NCBI GenBank assembly: GCA_942493055.1 | Contig: OW818680.1 | Location: 620,001 to 684,000, forward strand | Reading direction: 5' to 3' | Source: CAIZQW01 sp942493055 | GTDB lineage: Bacteria > Verrucomicrobiota > Kiritimatiellia > RFP12 > UBA1067 | Length of the DNA: 64,000 nucleotides | Shown: in pieces, positions 17,060-25,817 of the stretch | How positions within the stretch are numbered: the stretch's first letter is position 1 | Layout: each line of letters opens with the position of its first letter | Notes under the pieces: model-generated | Database searches by the model: none | Told to the model about the DNA's origin: nothing | Seen by the model: only the letters and a program-made list of their open reading frames with translations | Translations under genes and position numbers: made by a program

Positions 17060-17764
17060 TTATTCGAACTGCTTGCGGAAGGTGGCGAAGTCAGCGAGGA
17101 GTTGATCGACCTGCGCACGGAGGGAGGCCACCTCTGCTTCAAGCGCGGCAATGCGTTCGTTCTCTGCCTGGACGATAAGTCGGGCAGGTTCGGGCTTGGA
17201 GTCAGGCTCTGACGTATTAAAAACCACTTCTCCTGAGAAAAGATGCGCCCAGCGCTGTTCACGGCAGCCGGGTTCCCGAGGCAGTTTGACAACAAATGTA
17301 CCGCCGCCCCATTCCGTCAGACTGGTCAGTGTCGCCTCGACCTCGCTGGTGTTGGTAAACGGAAAGAGGCGCTCCGTGTGCGTACGAAGCTCACCGACCG
17401 TCTGAGGTCCGCGCAGAAAGAGCTCACAGAGCACCGCGACTTCCTGCGGCGTAAACTCCCATTTGGAGAGCAGCGTGTGTTTATATTTGGCCACACGGCC
17501 GCCGGAAGAGGTGATCATCATCACAAGATGCTCTTCATACCGCAGATCTTCGAGCGTGCGGATAACCGTTGTCTCGTCAAGGGTCATCGCAGGATTGCGG
17601 TTTGATTTCTGATTGCAGGCAGCGACAAGCGCATTCAAGGTCAACGGGTAATATTCCGGTGTGACAATCTCTTTTTCCATCAAGCAGCCTAGAACCCGAA
17701 TTTGAATCGGTGAAAGTTTTGCCCGTGCAGCAACCGTAGTCTCATTCGTTTCATTTTCATTCAT
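17060..17764 (-). CDS. DUF480 (YceH-family) protein
   Basis: 234 residues of the YceH/DUF480 family: LSPIQIRVLGCLMEKEIVTPEYYPLTLNALVAACNQ-type N-terminus (about 17-50), then the WEFTPQEVAVLCELFLRGPQT region (about 102-122). These are two winged-helix-like domains. A C-terminal coiled-coil-like stretch (about 200-234, ending FRKQFE) follows. The family is widespread and has no firmly known function; DNA binding is suspected from the fold. It is convergent with the AraC gene, with only 9 bp between them. A relic of its 3' end lies at 11825-11850. Confidence 0.88.
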   Translation of the reverse strand: MNENETNETTVAARAKLSPIQIRVLGCLMEKEIVTPEYYPLTLNALVAACNQKSNRNPAMTLDETTVIRTLEDLRYEEHLVMMITSSGGRVAKYKHTLLSKWEFTPQEVAVLCELFLRGPQTVGELRTHTERLFPFTNTSEVEATLTSLTEWGGGTFVVKLPREPGCREQRWAHLFSGEVVFNTSEPDSKPEPARLIVQAENERIAALEAEVASLRAQVDQLLADFATFRKQFE

Positions 17765-17791
17765 GACTAACAGTGTAGCTCAATCAGCTGT

Positions 17792-19414
17792 TTATCGCAA
17801 GGCATCAAAAGCAAATGCTGCAAAGCGGATATCTTCGCACGCATACATTTCACCAGCTTCATAAAAGCAGGCGATCTCGCCATTGGCCAGTGTAGCTAAA
17901 TCAGAATAGGCGCTCGGCCCTGCGTGCAACACATACTGGAGCGGCCACGACTGGCCATAATCCTTACTGCCGCGCACAGTCATGTTGACGCGTCCGCTCT
18001 GACTCGCAGGATTGCTGAACAGCACAACACCTGTCTCTGTCCCGGCCGGCCAACTGTAGCGTTCTATCGCAGCCTGGCAGATCGGTTCAATAAGCGCGGC
18101 ATCGAATTTCTGGTCCGCCCAGGTCGCTCCGCCGTCACGGCTATACGCAACCTGGCGTTGCTTGTTGGCTCGGGCATAGTTGCGCATATTCAACATCAGC
18201 CAGCCTTTCGTAAGTTCAACCACCTCACACTCGTTGACCTGATCCTGTGGCGTCCGGCCGCCCAGCACCCAACGCTTTCCATGGTCATCCGAGTAGATGA
18301 CATGCGAATAGTAGTTCTTTGTCTTGGCTTCAATATGGTCGCAGGGGATGACAAGCCTCCCCTTGTGCGGTCCATTCTCGATCTGGATGCCAGACCCGGG
18401 GCCGGTTGCATACCATGTCCACTCCGGGTTCTTGACTTCCGACGTGACCTCCTTCGGGGCACTCCAGGTCACGCCATCATCCGTGGAGCACAGGACATAG
18501 ACCCGCCGTGTATCTTTGCTGGTTTGCGCGATGATTTGTGCTTCGTGATCATCGCCACGGTTCCACGTCGAAAACAAGAAGATCGCACCGGTATCACGAT
18601 CAACAACCACGCAAGGGTTGCCGCAGGTGTTTTCTTTGTCGTCCCAGATCTGTTGCTGAGGGCTCCAGGTCTTACCGTTGTCCATGGAGCGTTTCAGCAC
18701 CAGGTCAATGTCCCCCGCATCCCCCCAGCCATTTTTACGCCCCTCGCAAAAAGCCAGCACCGTCCCCTTTGTCGAAACCGCTAACGCGGGAATGCGGTAC
18801 GTGTGGTAGCCGTTCTCCCCGCTGATGAAGAGCGGCACCCCTTGCGCCACGGGAGGCGTGATCAAATTTCCATGGATTTCAAAATGCTCAATTGTCAGGC
18901 TGTTGCGCCAAGGCCGGAGGCCTACCCAGCCTACGGATCCCGCCCACATATCAACGCGGCAGATTTGCTGTTGATTAATAAGAAATCGCGTCACGCCCTT
19001 TTCGCGAATCGCCTCAAAGCTGAAGGTCTCATTTGTCTTGATCAGATTAGATGATTTCTCCAGAGGGCGCGTTGCTTTACCGAAGTTTGCTCCCTCCGTG
19101 AAAAAGGTCGCCTCACGACCATCGAAGCCAAACAGATTGCCCCCAAAAGCAAAGCCTGCTGCAGTGCCTTCCAGTTTTGCCAATTTCAAGCGCGCCATCA
19201 CCCGAAAGTCGCCATCCCCCAAATTGCGTGTCGCATAGAGATAACGCCCGACGCCCTCAGCGTTTAAACCGCCCTCGACACTTGTCCAAGGAGCGCCGGT
19301 GTAGCGCACGGAAACATCCTGTCCGTTATTGACCACCACCAGCTTCTCAGCTAAAGCGATGTTTCCTGCGAAGAAGAGGCAGATCAAAATCAGTTTCTGG
19401 TGCGTATTCATCAT
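17792..19414 (-). CDS. exported exo-alpha-sialidase (GH33-like)
   Basis: 540 residues with a signal peptide (about 1-22). An N-terminal lectin/LamG-like domain (about 23-185) is followed by a six-bladed sialidase propeller. It has the YRIP motif (206-209) with the first Arg of the sialic-acid-binding triad, the AFCEGR...GDAGDIDLVLKRS signature, and five Asp-box repeats (SMDNGKTW, STDDGVTW, SDDHGKRW, SRDGGATW, SKDYGQSW). It should release terminal sialic acids from glycans outside the cytoplasm. NagB encoded later in the window would fit downstream amino-sugar use, but no nanA or nanE was found here. It is probably co-transcribed with the PHP-like gene upstream (24-bp gap). Confidence 0.9.
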   Translation of the reverse strand: MMNTHQKLILICLFFAGNIALAEKLVVVNNGQDVSVRYTGAPWTSVEGGLNAEGVGRYLYATRNLGDGDFRVMARLKLAKLEGTAAGFAFGGNLFGFDGREATFFTEGANFGKATRPLEKSSNLIKTNETFSFEAIREKGVTRFLINQQQICRVDMWAGSVGWVGLRPWRNSLTIEHFEIHGNLITPPVAQGVPLFISGENGYHTYRIPALAVSTKGTVLAFCEGRKNGWGDAGDIDLVLKRSMDNGKTWSPQQQIWDDKENTCGNPCVVVDRDTGAIFLFSTWNRGDDHEAQIIAQTSKDTRRVYVLCSTDDGVTWSAPKEVTSEVKNPEWTWYATGPGSGIQIENGPHKGRLVIPCDHIEAKTKNYYSHVIYSDDHGKRWVLGGRTPQDQVNECEVVELTKGWLMLNMRNYARANKQRQVAYSRDGGATWADQKFDAALIEPICQAAIERYSWPAGTETGVVLFSNPASQSGRVNMTVRGSKDYGQSWPLQYVLHAGPSAYSDLATLANGEIACFYEAGEMYACEDIRFAAFAFDALR

Positions 19415-19438
19415 AAAACACCTCCTCTAAACAGTTCT

Positions 19439-20293
19439 TCACTCTTTAACAGCCGGCTGTTTCGGCTCAGGCAGATCAGCGGCATGAAGATCAAGAACGT
19501 CCACATATTCAAACCAGCGCGTCAGTGCTTTGGTCTTGTCGTCAAAGTTGTTGGACCCGAATGAGAATTTCGCTCCCATCTCCTTGGCCAGCTTGAGGAA
19601 TTTCTGATTCGGATAATTCGAGCCGGCCTGAATTTCTAGTGCGATTCCGTTTTCAATGGCCTTCGAAATTACCTGCTTCATGCGCACCTCTGTCCAGAGC
19701 CTGTCGTAACGATTCGAGATGCACGGCGGCAAGTAGGTCGGATTGGCAAGGATGGAGATCGGCTCGCCCAGGATGCGCAGGTTGTGCTTCATATACTCCT
19801 CCATCCACGCCTCAGGATCATCAATCGTCACACCAGGCAACCAAAGGCGACGCGGTTTCCCTTCAGCCGTCACGCCCATGATCATGGTGTCCGCGAGAAC
19901 AAAGTCCAGCCGCTTCAACAGCTTTGGATCGATCTGCTGATGCCAATCGCGGTCATTGACCTGGATACCGACTTGCAAAGGCTTTCCATTGGCACGAGCG
20001 CTTTTCGCGCTATCCACAAAGGCGGCCAAGGCAACATTGTTTGAGAGCGGCCATTCGCGTCCGAGATTCTCCAAAATACCACTCCGAATACCACTGGCCT
20101 CCTGACGCAGAGCCGCCTTCTCCGGGGTCATGCCCCCGCGAATGTGGATGTGATAATCCGTAAAGGTTATCCCGCGTTGCTTGGCAGACTCCATTCCCTT
20201 TTTGAAATCAGCATCCGTGGACGGATAAATAAAAGCATCACCCGCAAAGAGGGTTGATGTTGAACAGACCAGCATGAATAGAATTGAGCGCAT
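19439..20293 (-). CDS. exported PHP/amidohydrolase-like protein
   Basis: 284 residues with a signal peptide (about 1-18). A DYHIHI motif (H48, H50) near the N-terminus matches the metal-binding HxH of PHP and amidohydrolase enzymes. Later parts (SILANPTYLP, IALEIQAGSNYPNQKFLKLAKEMGAKFSFGSN) fit the PHP-type barrel, including the late Glu and the SFGSN strand. It is probably a periplasmic metal-dependent hydrolase; the substrate is unknown. The sialidase gene follows 24 bp downstream on the same strand, suggesting a shared glycan-degradation role. Confidence 0.65.
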   Translation of the reverse strand: MRSILFMLVCSTSTLFAGDAFIYPSTDADFKKGMESAKQRGITFTDYHIHIRGGMTPEKAALRQEASGIRSGILENLGREWPLSNNVALAAFVDSAKSARANGKPLQVGIQVNDRDWHQQIDPKLLKRLDFVLADTMIMGVTAEGKPRRLWLPGVTIDDPEAWMEEYMKHNLRILGEPISILANPTYLPPCISNRYDRLWTEVRMKQVISKAIENGIALEIQAGSNYPNQKFLKLAKEMGAKFSFGSNNFDDKTKALTRWFEYVDVLDLHAADLPEPKQPAVKE

Positions 20294-20425
20294 TGATTTT
20301 CCTTTGAGTTACTATGCGCATATATTATCACGCCATGTCTACATCTGCAAGCCCGTCGCCAGCGGAACTGGAATAAACGAAAAGGCGACTTTTTTTTGCA
20401 TCGAATGACGCGAACCACACGAATC

Positions 20426-20517
20426 TGCGGCTCACCGAGACGGTTCGCCCTACCCGCTTCGCACAGGGCATTCGAAGGAGGTAGGGTCCGGCGGCTGCCG
20501 GATCCCGGTGAGCCGCA
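20426..20517. repeat. REP-like three-part hairpin with GTAG foot
   Basis: Outer arms tgcggctcaccg (20426-20437) and cggtgagccgca (20506-20517) pair perfectly over 12 bp. Inside are ccctacc (20448-20454) pairing with ggtaggg (20480-20486) and a tccggc/gccgga hairpin (20487-20502). A GTAG tetranucleotide (20481-20484) stands at the foot of that hairpin, as in REP sequences bound by RAYT transposases. Confidence 0.75.
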
Positions 20518-20547
20518 AAACTCTAATCTTTGCATTTTCTATCACCG

Positions 20548-20593
20548 AATTAAACGAATGGAGCGAATTCCAATTAGCTTAATTCGTTTAATT
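20548..20593. repeat. 12-bp perfect AT-rich inverted repeat
   Basis: aattaaacgaat (20548-20559) pairs with attcgtttaatt (20582-20593), 22 bp apart. It may act as a weak terminator or be a relic of a short mobile repeat; no U-tract follows. Confidence 0.55.
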
Positions 20594-20652
20594 AGTTGAT
20601 AAGCTTTTCAAGTTGCATGCAACCAAAAAGAGGAGTAAGAGTACGCTTCCTG

Positions 20653-21768
20653 TTATGCCTTTACAACGTCTCCCTCGTTGGGAACCTCTAAACTTCGGAC
20701 ATCAGGAAGTTGCGTGCATTCAGAGATGCGCTTGGCAACGAGATCAACCAGAAGGCGATCAAAGCCAAGGGGCATGCCCATCACGAGCTTGACATCAGGA
20801 AAGTCCTTCCCAATATCCTGCATCATATTCGGAATATCGCATTTGATATGGACACCTTCATTCAAAAAGTAGGGCAGCACTAAAATAGTCTTGGCTCCGT
20901 GTGTCACGACACGATTAAAGGTCTCCAGAAAGTGAGGCTTCATCAGCGACATGTTACAGGTCGTCACCTGCGGATAGCGCCCCGATGCCTGCAATGCCTG
21001 GGCAACCTTCTCCATCGACTCCGCAGCGCCCGGCACGCGGCTGCCATGGCCAATCAGGATGACCGCATCGAAGCCGAATGAAGACGACGAACACGCGCAA
21101 GGTGCTCCTTTCGCCAGTCCGCACAGCGCATGAATGATGCTGACAGCCAGAGGGCTGCCTCCACGTGTGCCATCCACAATAATATGGGGCACATTCAACG
21201 CCTTCAACTCATCCTTGCTCTCCTGGACGTGCACAAACCCGACTGGCGCACCAATCACTAAAGCAGGACGGACCCCCTCTTCGATCATCATGCGGCTCAA
21301 CTCCAACAGCGCTGTCGGCGCATTACCGAACACACAAATGGCGCCATCCAACATTGGCTTTGACTTTCGAATCGCCAAGACTGAGCGCGGTAAATTTAAC
21401 GCCTTCGCATCGAGGGCCACATCGCTGTCTGCGATGGGACAAATAATCTTGCTCGAATCATAGTGTTCACACGCGGAACGCAGGCGCATCTGCGACAGCC
21501 CCGCGCGAATCATATTGGAATCCACATAAATCATCGCGCCCTTGCGTAAGGCCGCAATCCCAGATTCAATGGCGGTCATACTAAACTTCACGGTGTCCAT
21601 AATGGCAAAGTCGCCCGTCGTATGGATCATGCGCCGGACAATCGACCACTCCTCTTTTGAAAAGGTGTGGGGCGGAGCCTTTGCATCAATCGTCTCAAAG
21701 GACATCTCCTCGATACGTTCCCCATTCAACGGCGGATTGAGCAACTCATGTATTCTTGCTTTTTGCAT
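20653..21768 (-). CDS. cbiC/cbiX: CbiC-CbiX fusion: precorrin-8X methylmutase + sirohydrochlorin cobaltochelatase
   Basis: 371 residues with two enzymes of the anaerobic cobalamin pathway. The N-terminal part (about 1-215) is a CbiC methylmutase: RRMIHTTGDFA carries the catalytic-type His (H49), with the YVDSNMIRAGL and VIGAPVGFVH motifs. It converts cobalt-precorrin-8 to cobyrinate. The C-terminal part (about 232-350) is a short CbiX chelatase with VILIGHGSRVPGA (H241) and NEGVHIKCDIP (H307) as metal ligands, which inserts cobalt into sirohydrochlorin. The two steps are at opposite ends of the pathway, so the fusion may serve co-expression. Serine dehydratase is 27 bp upstream on the same strand. 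Confidence 0.9.
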   Translation of the reverse strand: MQKARIHELLNPPLNGERIEEMSFETIDAKAPPHTFSKEEWSIVRRMIHTTGDFAIMDTVKFSMTAIESGIAALRKGAMIYVDSNMIRAGLSQMRLRSACEHYDSSKIICPIADSDVALDAKALNLPRSVLAIRKSKPMLDGAICVFGNAPTALLELSRMMIEEGVRPALVIGAPVGFVHVQESKDELKALNVPHIIVDGTRGGSPLAVSIIHALCGLAKGAPCACSSSSFGFDAVILIGHGSRVPGAAESMEKVAQALQASGRYPQVTTCNMSLMKPHFLETFNRVVTHGAKTILVLPYFLNEGVHIKCDIPNMMQDIGKDFPDVKLVMGMPLGFDRLLVDLVAKRISECTQLPDVRSLEVPNEGDVVKA

Positions 21769-21795
21769 GTAAAGTTTGTTTCTCTTTTTTTGTTT

Positions 21796-22995
21796 CTAAT
21801 ACGCTTTCGCCAGTCCGCCTGCTGATGTTTCACGATAGAGGCTTGGCATGTCCCTGCCGGTCTGCAACATGGTTTTGACCACCTTGTCAAAGCTGACACG
21901 ATGGACCCCATCTGAAAGGCTTGCATATAAATTGGCATCCATGGCCCGTGCTGCAGCAAAGGCATTACGCTCGACGCAGGGGATCTGCACCAGTCCGTTC
22001 ACCGGATCGCATGTCAGGCCCAAGTGATGTTCCAGCCCCATTTCAGCCGCATATTCGATCTGAGCTGGGCTTCCGCCAAACAACTGCGTCGCCGCGCCTG
22101 CAGCCATGGCGCAGGCCACCCCGATCTCGCCCTGGCATCCCACTTCCGCCCCTGAGATCGAGCCGTTGCGTTTGACCACGAGTCCGATCAAGCCAGCCGT
22201 GGCCAATGCGTATAGGATGCGCTTCTCCGTAAAATCATGATGCTTATAGCAATAATAGAGCACGGCCGGCAAGACCCCGGCAGCACCGCATGTCGGAGCC
22301 GTGACGATCGAGCCTGTGGAGGCAGCATTCTCCTCCGCTACAGCCAAGGCATAAGCAAAGAGATATCCCCTGCTCTGCAAGCCAGGACGCAACCCCTTGG
22401 TCCGCTGATAGGTGCTCAGCGCTTTCCGCTGCAACCCCAAGCCCCCGGGCAGGACGCCTTCAGCCTCCAAGCCTCTTTCGACTGCGGCCTTCATTACGTT
22501 CCATACCTCAGCCAAATAATCGAGGATGCCTTCGCCCTCATGTTCAACGACATACTCCCACAGCGACTTCCCATGCTCCTTGCACCAGTTCAGGATTTCA
22601 TCCATCCTTGTAAAAGGATAGATCGACTGCATCTGAGACTCCGCGGAGTCACTCGGAGACTTCAAGAAACCACCCCCGATGCTATAGACTTCCCACGTGT
22701 CTGTGACCATGTTGCGGGCATCGAGACTTTCAAAAAGTATGCCATTGGGATGAAAAGGTAACACGGTGTCCGGCTTCCAGATCAGGTCAACCGTGATAGG
22801 CGCGCACCCTTTTTCAATAGCCTTGTCTGTCATGTGACCCTTGCCTGTTGCGGCAAGGCTTCCATACAAAGTCGCGCGAATCAACGATGCGTCCGTGTGG
22901 CGGCCTGCAAAATCCTGAGCAGCCCGCAGCGGTCCCATGGTGTGACTGCTTGAAGGTCCTATCCCGATTTTATACAGACGTCGAATTGATTCCAT
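21796..22995 (-). CDS. sdaA: L-serine dehydratase, single-chain iron-sulfur type
   Basis: 399 residues. It deaminates L-serine to pyruvate and ammonia. The N-terminal beta-like domain (ESIRRLYKIGIGPSSSHTMGP) and the C-terminal alpha-like domain are joined in one chain. Candidate 4Fe-4S cysteines lie in TAPTCGAAGV, AEVGCQGEIGVACAMAAG and LTCDPVNGLVQIPCVERN. This is the oxygen-sensitive form, consistent with anaerobic life. It sits between the cobalamin genes without an obvious biochemical link. Confidence 0.92.
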   Translation of the reverse strand: MESIRRLYKIGIGPSSSHTMGPLRAAQDFAGRHTDASLIRATLYGSLAATGKGHMTDKAIEKGCAPITVDLIWKPDTVLPFHPNGILFESLDARNMVTDTWEVYSIGGGFLKSPSDSAESQMQSIYPFTRMDEILNWCKEHGKSLWEYVVEHEGEGILDYLAEVWNVMKAAVERGLEAEGVLPGGLGLQRKALSTYQRTKGLRPGLQSRGYLFAYALAVAEENAASTGSIVTAPTCGAAGVLPAVLYYCYKHHDFTEKRILYALATAGLIGLVVKRNGSISGAEVGCQGEIGVACAMAAGAATQLFGGSPAQIEYAAEMGLEHHLGLTCDPVNGLVQIPCVERNAFAAARAMDANLYASLSDGVHRVSFDKVVKTMLQTGRDMPSLYRETSAGGLAKAY

Positions 22996-23282
22996 GATTA
23001 AAACTTCGAAAATTGCCTTATTGCGTGATTACCGCTTCGCTTTCGGCATTCGCCGAATGGTTTTCGCTTCGCTTCAACGAGCCTTATTGCCTTATTTGAA
23101 CGTTGGACGTTGAGCGTTGGATGTTCGATGTTCAAATTTCGACGTTTATCTGCTTACTAGCAAGCAAAGCGTCTAAAATATACCATTATTGGCTCTGACA
23201 TTCAAGGCGCGTTTCCAAGCGTCGAAGCGCGTATTAAGCGCATGTGCGATTCATTGACCTGTTGACTGTGGGCAGCTAGGCT
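22996..23282. other. intergenic, low-complexity short repeats
   Basis: No gene is seen. Short echoes of cgttgga and gatgttc occur between 23100 and 23145, a type of degenerate repeat common in some environmental bacterial genomes. It precedes the inverted-repeat element at 23283. Confidence 0.5.
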
Positions 23283-23302
23283 GGGCGTATAGGCGTCTGT
23301 AC

Positions 23303-23328
23303 ACTGGCGGCAAGGAAAGCCGCCAGCC
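23303..23328. repeat. GC-rich hairpin
   Basis: ctggcggc and gccgccag form an 8-bp perfect stem around a 7-base aaggaaa-type loop. It lies inside the left arm of the inverted-repeat element, within the apparent insertion. Confidence 0.6.
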
Positions 23329-23482
23329 ATAGAAACCACATTTCCACGCTAAAGCTACGGCGGACAGGTCGCTGTACAGGCGCTCAATGTCACTAACTTT
23401 TCATGTCGGCAACAGGGTAGACTAGCAACTGGTGGACAGATAGGAATGGCGACAATATAAGCACGTTCGGGCCTTATTTTTG

Positions 23483-23553
23483 CGGCTCAGCGCAGCTTCG
23501 CCCTCCATTTTAATACAGCTCCGCAAGCTGGAGGGCGAGACTTTGGCGAGCCG
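23483..23553. repeat. REP2-family hairpin, copy 1
   Basis: Nested stems: cggctc/gagccg outside, cgccctcca/tggagggcg inside, cagct/agctg innermost. The right half (ccgcaagctggagggcgaga) recurs almost unchanged at 39211-39275. Confidence 0.75.
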
Positions 23554-23616
23554 TCGCTTGTCTTAGCGCCAATCTTGCCTGTCCCCCTGTCGCCAAAAAT
23601 GCCCCTCCTCTTTCAT

Positions 23617-23698
23617 GCGGGCGGGACGCCCACGCTCCCTTCAATTGCTGCCCTCAAAGGAGCGCGGGCATCTTGCCCGCCGGAGCCGGGACGGCTCC
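23617..23698. repeat. cluster of GGAG-footed hairpins in inverted pair
   Basis: Three hairpins in a row: gggcg/cgccc (23619-23631), gcgggca/tgcccgc (23664-23680) and ggagccg/cggctcc (23682-23698). The first, read on the minus strand, and the second both begin with GGAGC and a hairpin, giving an inverted pair like a BIME. Confidence 0.7.
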
Positions 23699-23920
23699 GC
23701 CACCTTATCCCCTGGGGACGTCGATGTCCTCGTCGGCAAAAAAGGTGGCGCAGGCGATCAAGGCCGACGGGGACGTCGGCGTTCCCAGGAGATAAGCCCT
23801 TCGTTTGCAACAAGCTAACACCGAAGATAAAGAAGAACCGGGCTGCGAAAAGTTAGTGGCATTGGGCGGGGACGCCTATACGCCCGGGTTTTTTGCAGCA
23901 TGTCGCAGAAGAACCCCAAG

Positions 23921-25336
23921 CTAACATTTGCCTTTGCAGCACAGGACCGCAAACCGATCTAGGGCTTCAGGATGGCTGGCGAGATGCAGATGGACAAAAC
24001 TGGCCAAGACACGGCCATTCAGGGACTGGAAGCCTTCATCTGTTTCAGGCTGATTGTTTTGGCGGCGACGTTCGTAGACTGCCGACCACGCCGCGCTTTC
24101 ATTCTGCGTGGGGTCAGAAAGCAATTCGCCATAATGAAATTCATGGCCGCGCAAGGTCACACCTGCCTTACCCCAGAGGGAGTCGGCTTTAAGCGTGACT
24201 TCCACATACCCTAAACGGATACGCTTATCGGTCATACGCGTCTTTGCTGGTACGAGTCCGACTAACGGATACTCCTCCCCTGCTCGCGTCGCAATCGACT
24301 GCGTCAAATAAATCAGCCCGCCACATTCGGCATAGATGACGCCCTCCGCCTTTGCAAAGGCCCGAATCGAATCAATCATCCCGGCGTTTTCAGAAAGCGC
24401 TTTTGAATGCACCTCCGGATATCCGCCCCCCAGGTAAAGCGCATCGACACCTGAGGGCAATGCAGCGTCGCGCAACGGCGAGAAAAAGAGGATATTCGCC
24501 CCGCGCTTCTTGAGTTCATCCAAGAGATCCGGGTAATAGAAATGAAAAGCTTCATCCTGGGCGACGGCTATCGTAAAACAAGAGTTCGTTTTTATGCCCA
24601 CGGAACACACGGAAGAACACTGAAGATTCGCAATGGTTTTTCGTCCTTCTCCAGCACATCGCAAAAGAGCATCTACATCAAGATGGGTTTCAGCCGCCTG
24701 TTCAAACGCCTCCAATGTCTCTATTGTGCAATTTGCAGGGTCGGCAGTCACAAGGCCTAGATGTCTGCTGCGTAACTCCGGGAAGCCCATGCGCGGGACA
24801 GCTCCGACCAGAGGCGGTAATTTAGAAGCGGCAAGGGCGTCGGCCAGCAATGTGCGGTGCGTATCACTTCCGCAATGGTTCGCGATCACACCTGCGATGC
24901 GCACGCCTGGCGCAAAATTCGAGAACCCTGAAACCAGAGGCGCAATGCTACGCCCCATGCCATGCGCATTGACCGTCAGGACGACAGGCGCATCCAGCCA
25001 ACTGGCGATCTCAGCGCTGCTGCCAGATAAGCCACCTGACTGCGCACCATCAAAGAGGCCCATGACACCCTCGATTACGGCGATGTCAGCATCCTGCGTC
25101 ACACGGTCAAAGAGCGTTTCGACATAGGCGCGTCCGCACATCCATCCGTCGAGATTGTAACACGGACGCCCCGAGGCAAGTGTCAGCCAGCTCGGATCCA
25201 AGTAGTCCGGCCCGACCTTGAAGGTCTGTACCCTCAATCCGCGACGTTTCAAGGCAGCAACGAGCCCAAGGGTCAGTGTCGTCTTTCCACTGCCACTGTG
25301 CACTCCCGCAATCATGATTAGAGGTACTTGGTTCAA
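23921..25336 (-). CDS. cbiA: cobyrinate a,c-diamide synthase
   Basis: 471 residues. It amidates the a and c side chains of cobyrinate using ATP and glutamine. An N-terminal P-loop, GVHSGSGKTT (11-20), starts the ATP-dependent synthetase domain, and the YLGGGYPEVHSKALSENAG region is the typical family motif. The class I glutaminase domain follows, with its nucleophile in YAECGGLIYL. The length is normal for CbiA. It is on the same strand as CbiB and the CobD-CbiP fusion but separated from them by a VapBC-like pair. The repeat-rich gap follows downstream. Confidence 0.93.
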   Translation of the reverse strand: MNQVPLIMIAGVHSGSGKTTLTLGLVAALKRRGLRVQTFKVGPDYLDPSWLTLASGRPCYNLDGWMCGRAYVETLFDRVTQDADIAVIEGVMGLFDGAQSGGLSGSSAEIASWLDAPVVLTVNAHGMGRSIAPLVSGFSNFAPGVRIAGVIANHCGSDTHRTLLADALAASKLPPLVGAVPRMGFPELRSRHLGLVTADPANCTIETLEAFEQAAETHLDVDALLRCAGEGRKTIANLQCSSVCSVGIKTNSCFTIAVAQDEAFHFYYPDLLDELKKRGANILFFSPLRDAALPSGVDALYLGGGYPEVHSKALSENAGMIDSIRAFAKAEGVIYAECGGLIYLTQSIATRAGEEYPLVGLVPAKTRMTDKRIRLGYVEVTLKADSLWGKAGVTLRGHEFHYGELLSDPTQNESAAWSAVYERRRQNNQPETDEGFQSLNGRVLASFVHLHLASHPEALDRFAVLCCKGKC

Positions 25337-25379
25337 TCAGATCACCCTATTACCACTCACGCCAATACGCACGTTTTGA

Positions 25380-25817
25380 TCAAAGGCATGGATCAAATAC
25401 GCGCTTAAAACCACATTCAGCAAAATCCTTGATATTCCGAGTTGCAAACGTATCGACCCCATTTGAGATAAGTGTCTCAGCGAGCCGGAGATCAAAAATC
25501 TTCCGATAGGCGAAATTCCGCTCAGATGCTTTCCGCCAAATCTTATTCATCCCCTCACGATGGTGCGCGATACCATCTACAATTCTCCACACTGGGTTCA
25601 CTCGATACGCCTGGACAACATTGACCGCGTCCTCCGCAGAAAGCGCCTGTTTTAAAGCAGGATTCCGCAACAAACAATAAAACTCCATCAGCACCTGTTC
25701 ACACAAAACAAATTCTGGATTTGCACGATACTCGCTTATAAAGTTGTAAGCTAACGCATGTTCATTCGAGGATTCGTTGTATGCAGCATAAAGGATGTTT
25801 GTATCGCACGAGATCAT
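25380..25817 (-). CDS. PIN-domain toxin (VapC-like)
   Basis: 145 residues. The PIN-domain acidic residues are visible: MISCDTNILYAAYN (D5), an acidic residue near EQVLMEFY, and FDLRLAETLISNGVDTFATRNIKDFA at the end. Such toxins are Mg-dependent RNases. The ATG overlaps the antitoxin stop by 4 bp (ATGA), which supports a coupled toxin-antitoxin pair. It lies within the cobalamin operon, between CbiB and CbiA. Confidence 0.82.
   Translation of the reverse strand: MISCDTNILYAAYNESSNEHALAYNFISEYRANPEFVLCEQVLMEFYCLLRNPALKQALSAEDAVNVVQAYRVNPVWRIVDGIAHHREGMNKIWRKASERNFAYRKIFDLRLAETLISNGVDTFATRNIKDFAECGFKRVFDPCL

Larger units (their letters stand above)
20294..20652. other. 359-bp gap with REP-like hairpin and AT-rich inverted repeat
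   Basis: No plausible gene is seen in either strand. It holds a large cruciform repeat (20426-20517) and an AT-rich inverted repeat (20548-20593), both listed separately. The short frame across 20396-20599 is explained by the repeat sequence. Confidence 0.7.
23283..23885. mobile_element. 603-bp element bounded by inverted repeats, no transposase (MITE-like or IS relic)
   Basis: The ends gggcgtataggcgtc (23283-23297) and gacgcctatacgccc (23871-23885) are perfect 15-bp inverted repeats. A second, inner pair of 22 bp matches at 20 of 22 positions (23381-23402 with 23847-23868). The two pairs are adjacent on the right (2 bp) but 83 bp apart on the left, as if the left end took an insertion between duplicated ctgtaca motifs. 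The interior carries hairpin repeats only and no credible protein gene. No clear target duplication is visible. Confidence 0.6.

Noticed and set aside
17924..18784. 286-residue plus-strand frame opposite the sialidase gene
   Set aside because: Asp-box repeats and the YRIP motif show that the minus strand is coding.
22996..23920. Cobalamin riboswitch or RNase P/tmRNA in the 925-bp gap
   Set aside because: I could not find the B12 box or the conserved cores of these RNAs; the sequence is explained by inverted ends and hairpins. A covariance-model search would settle it.
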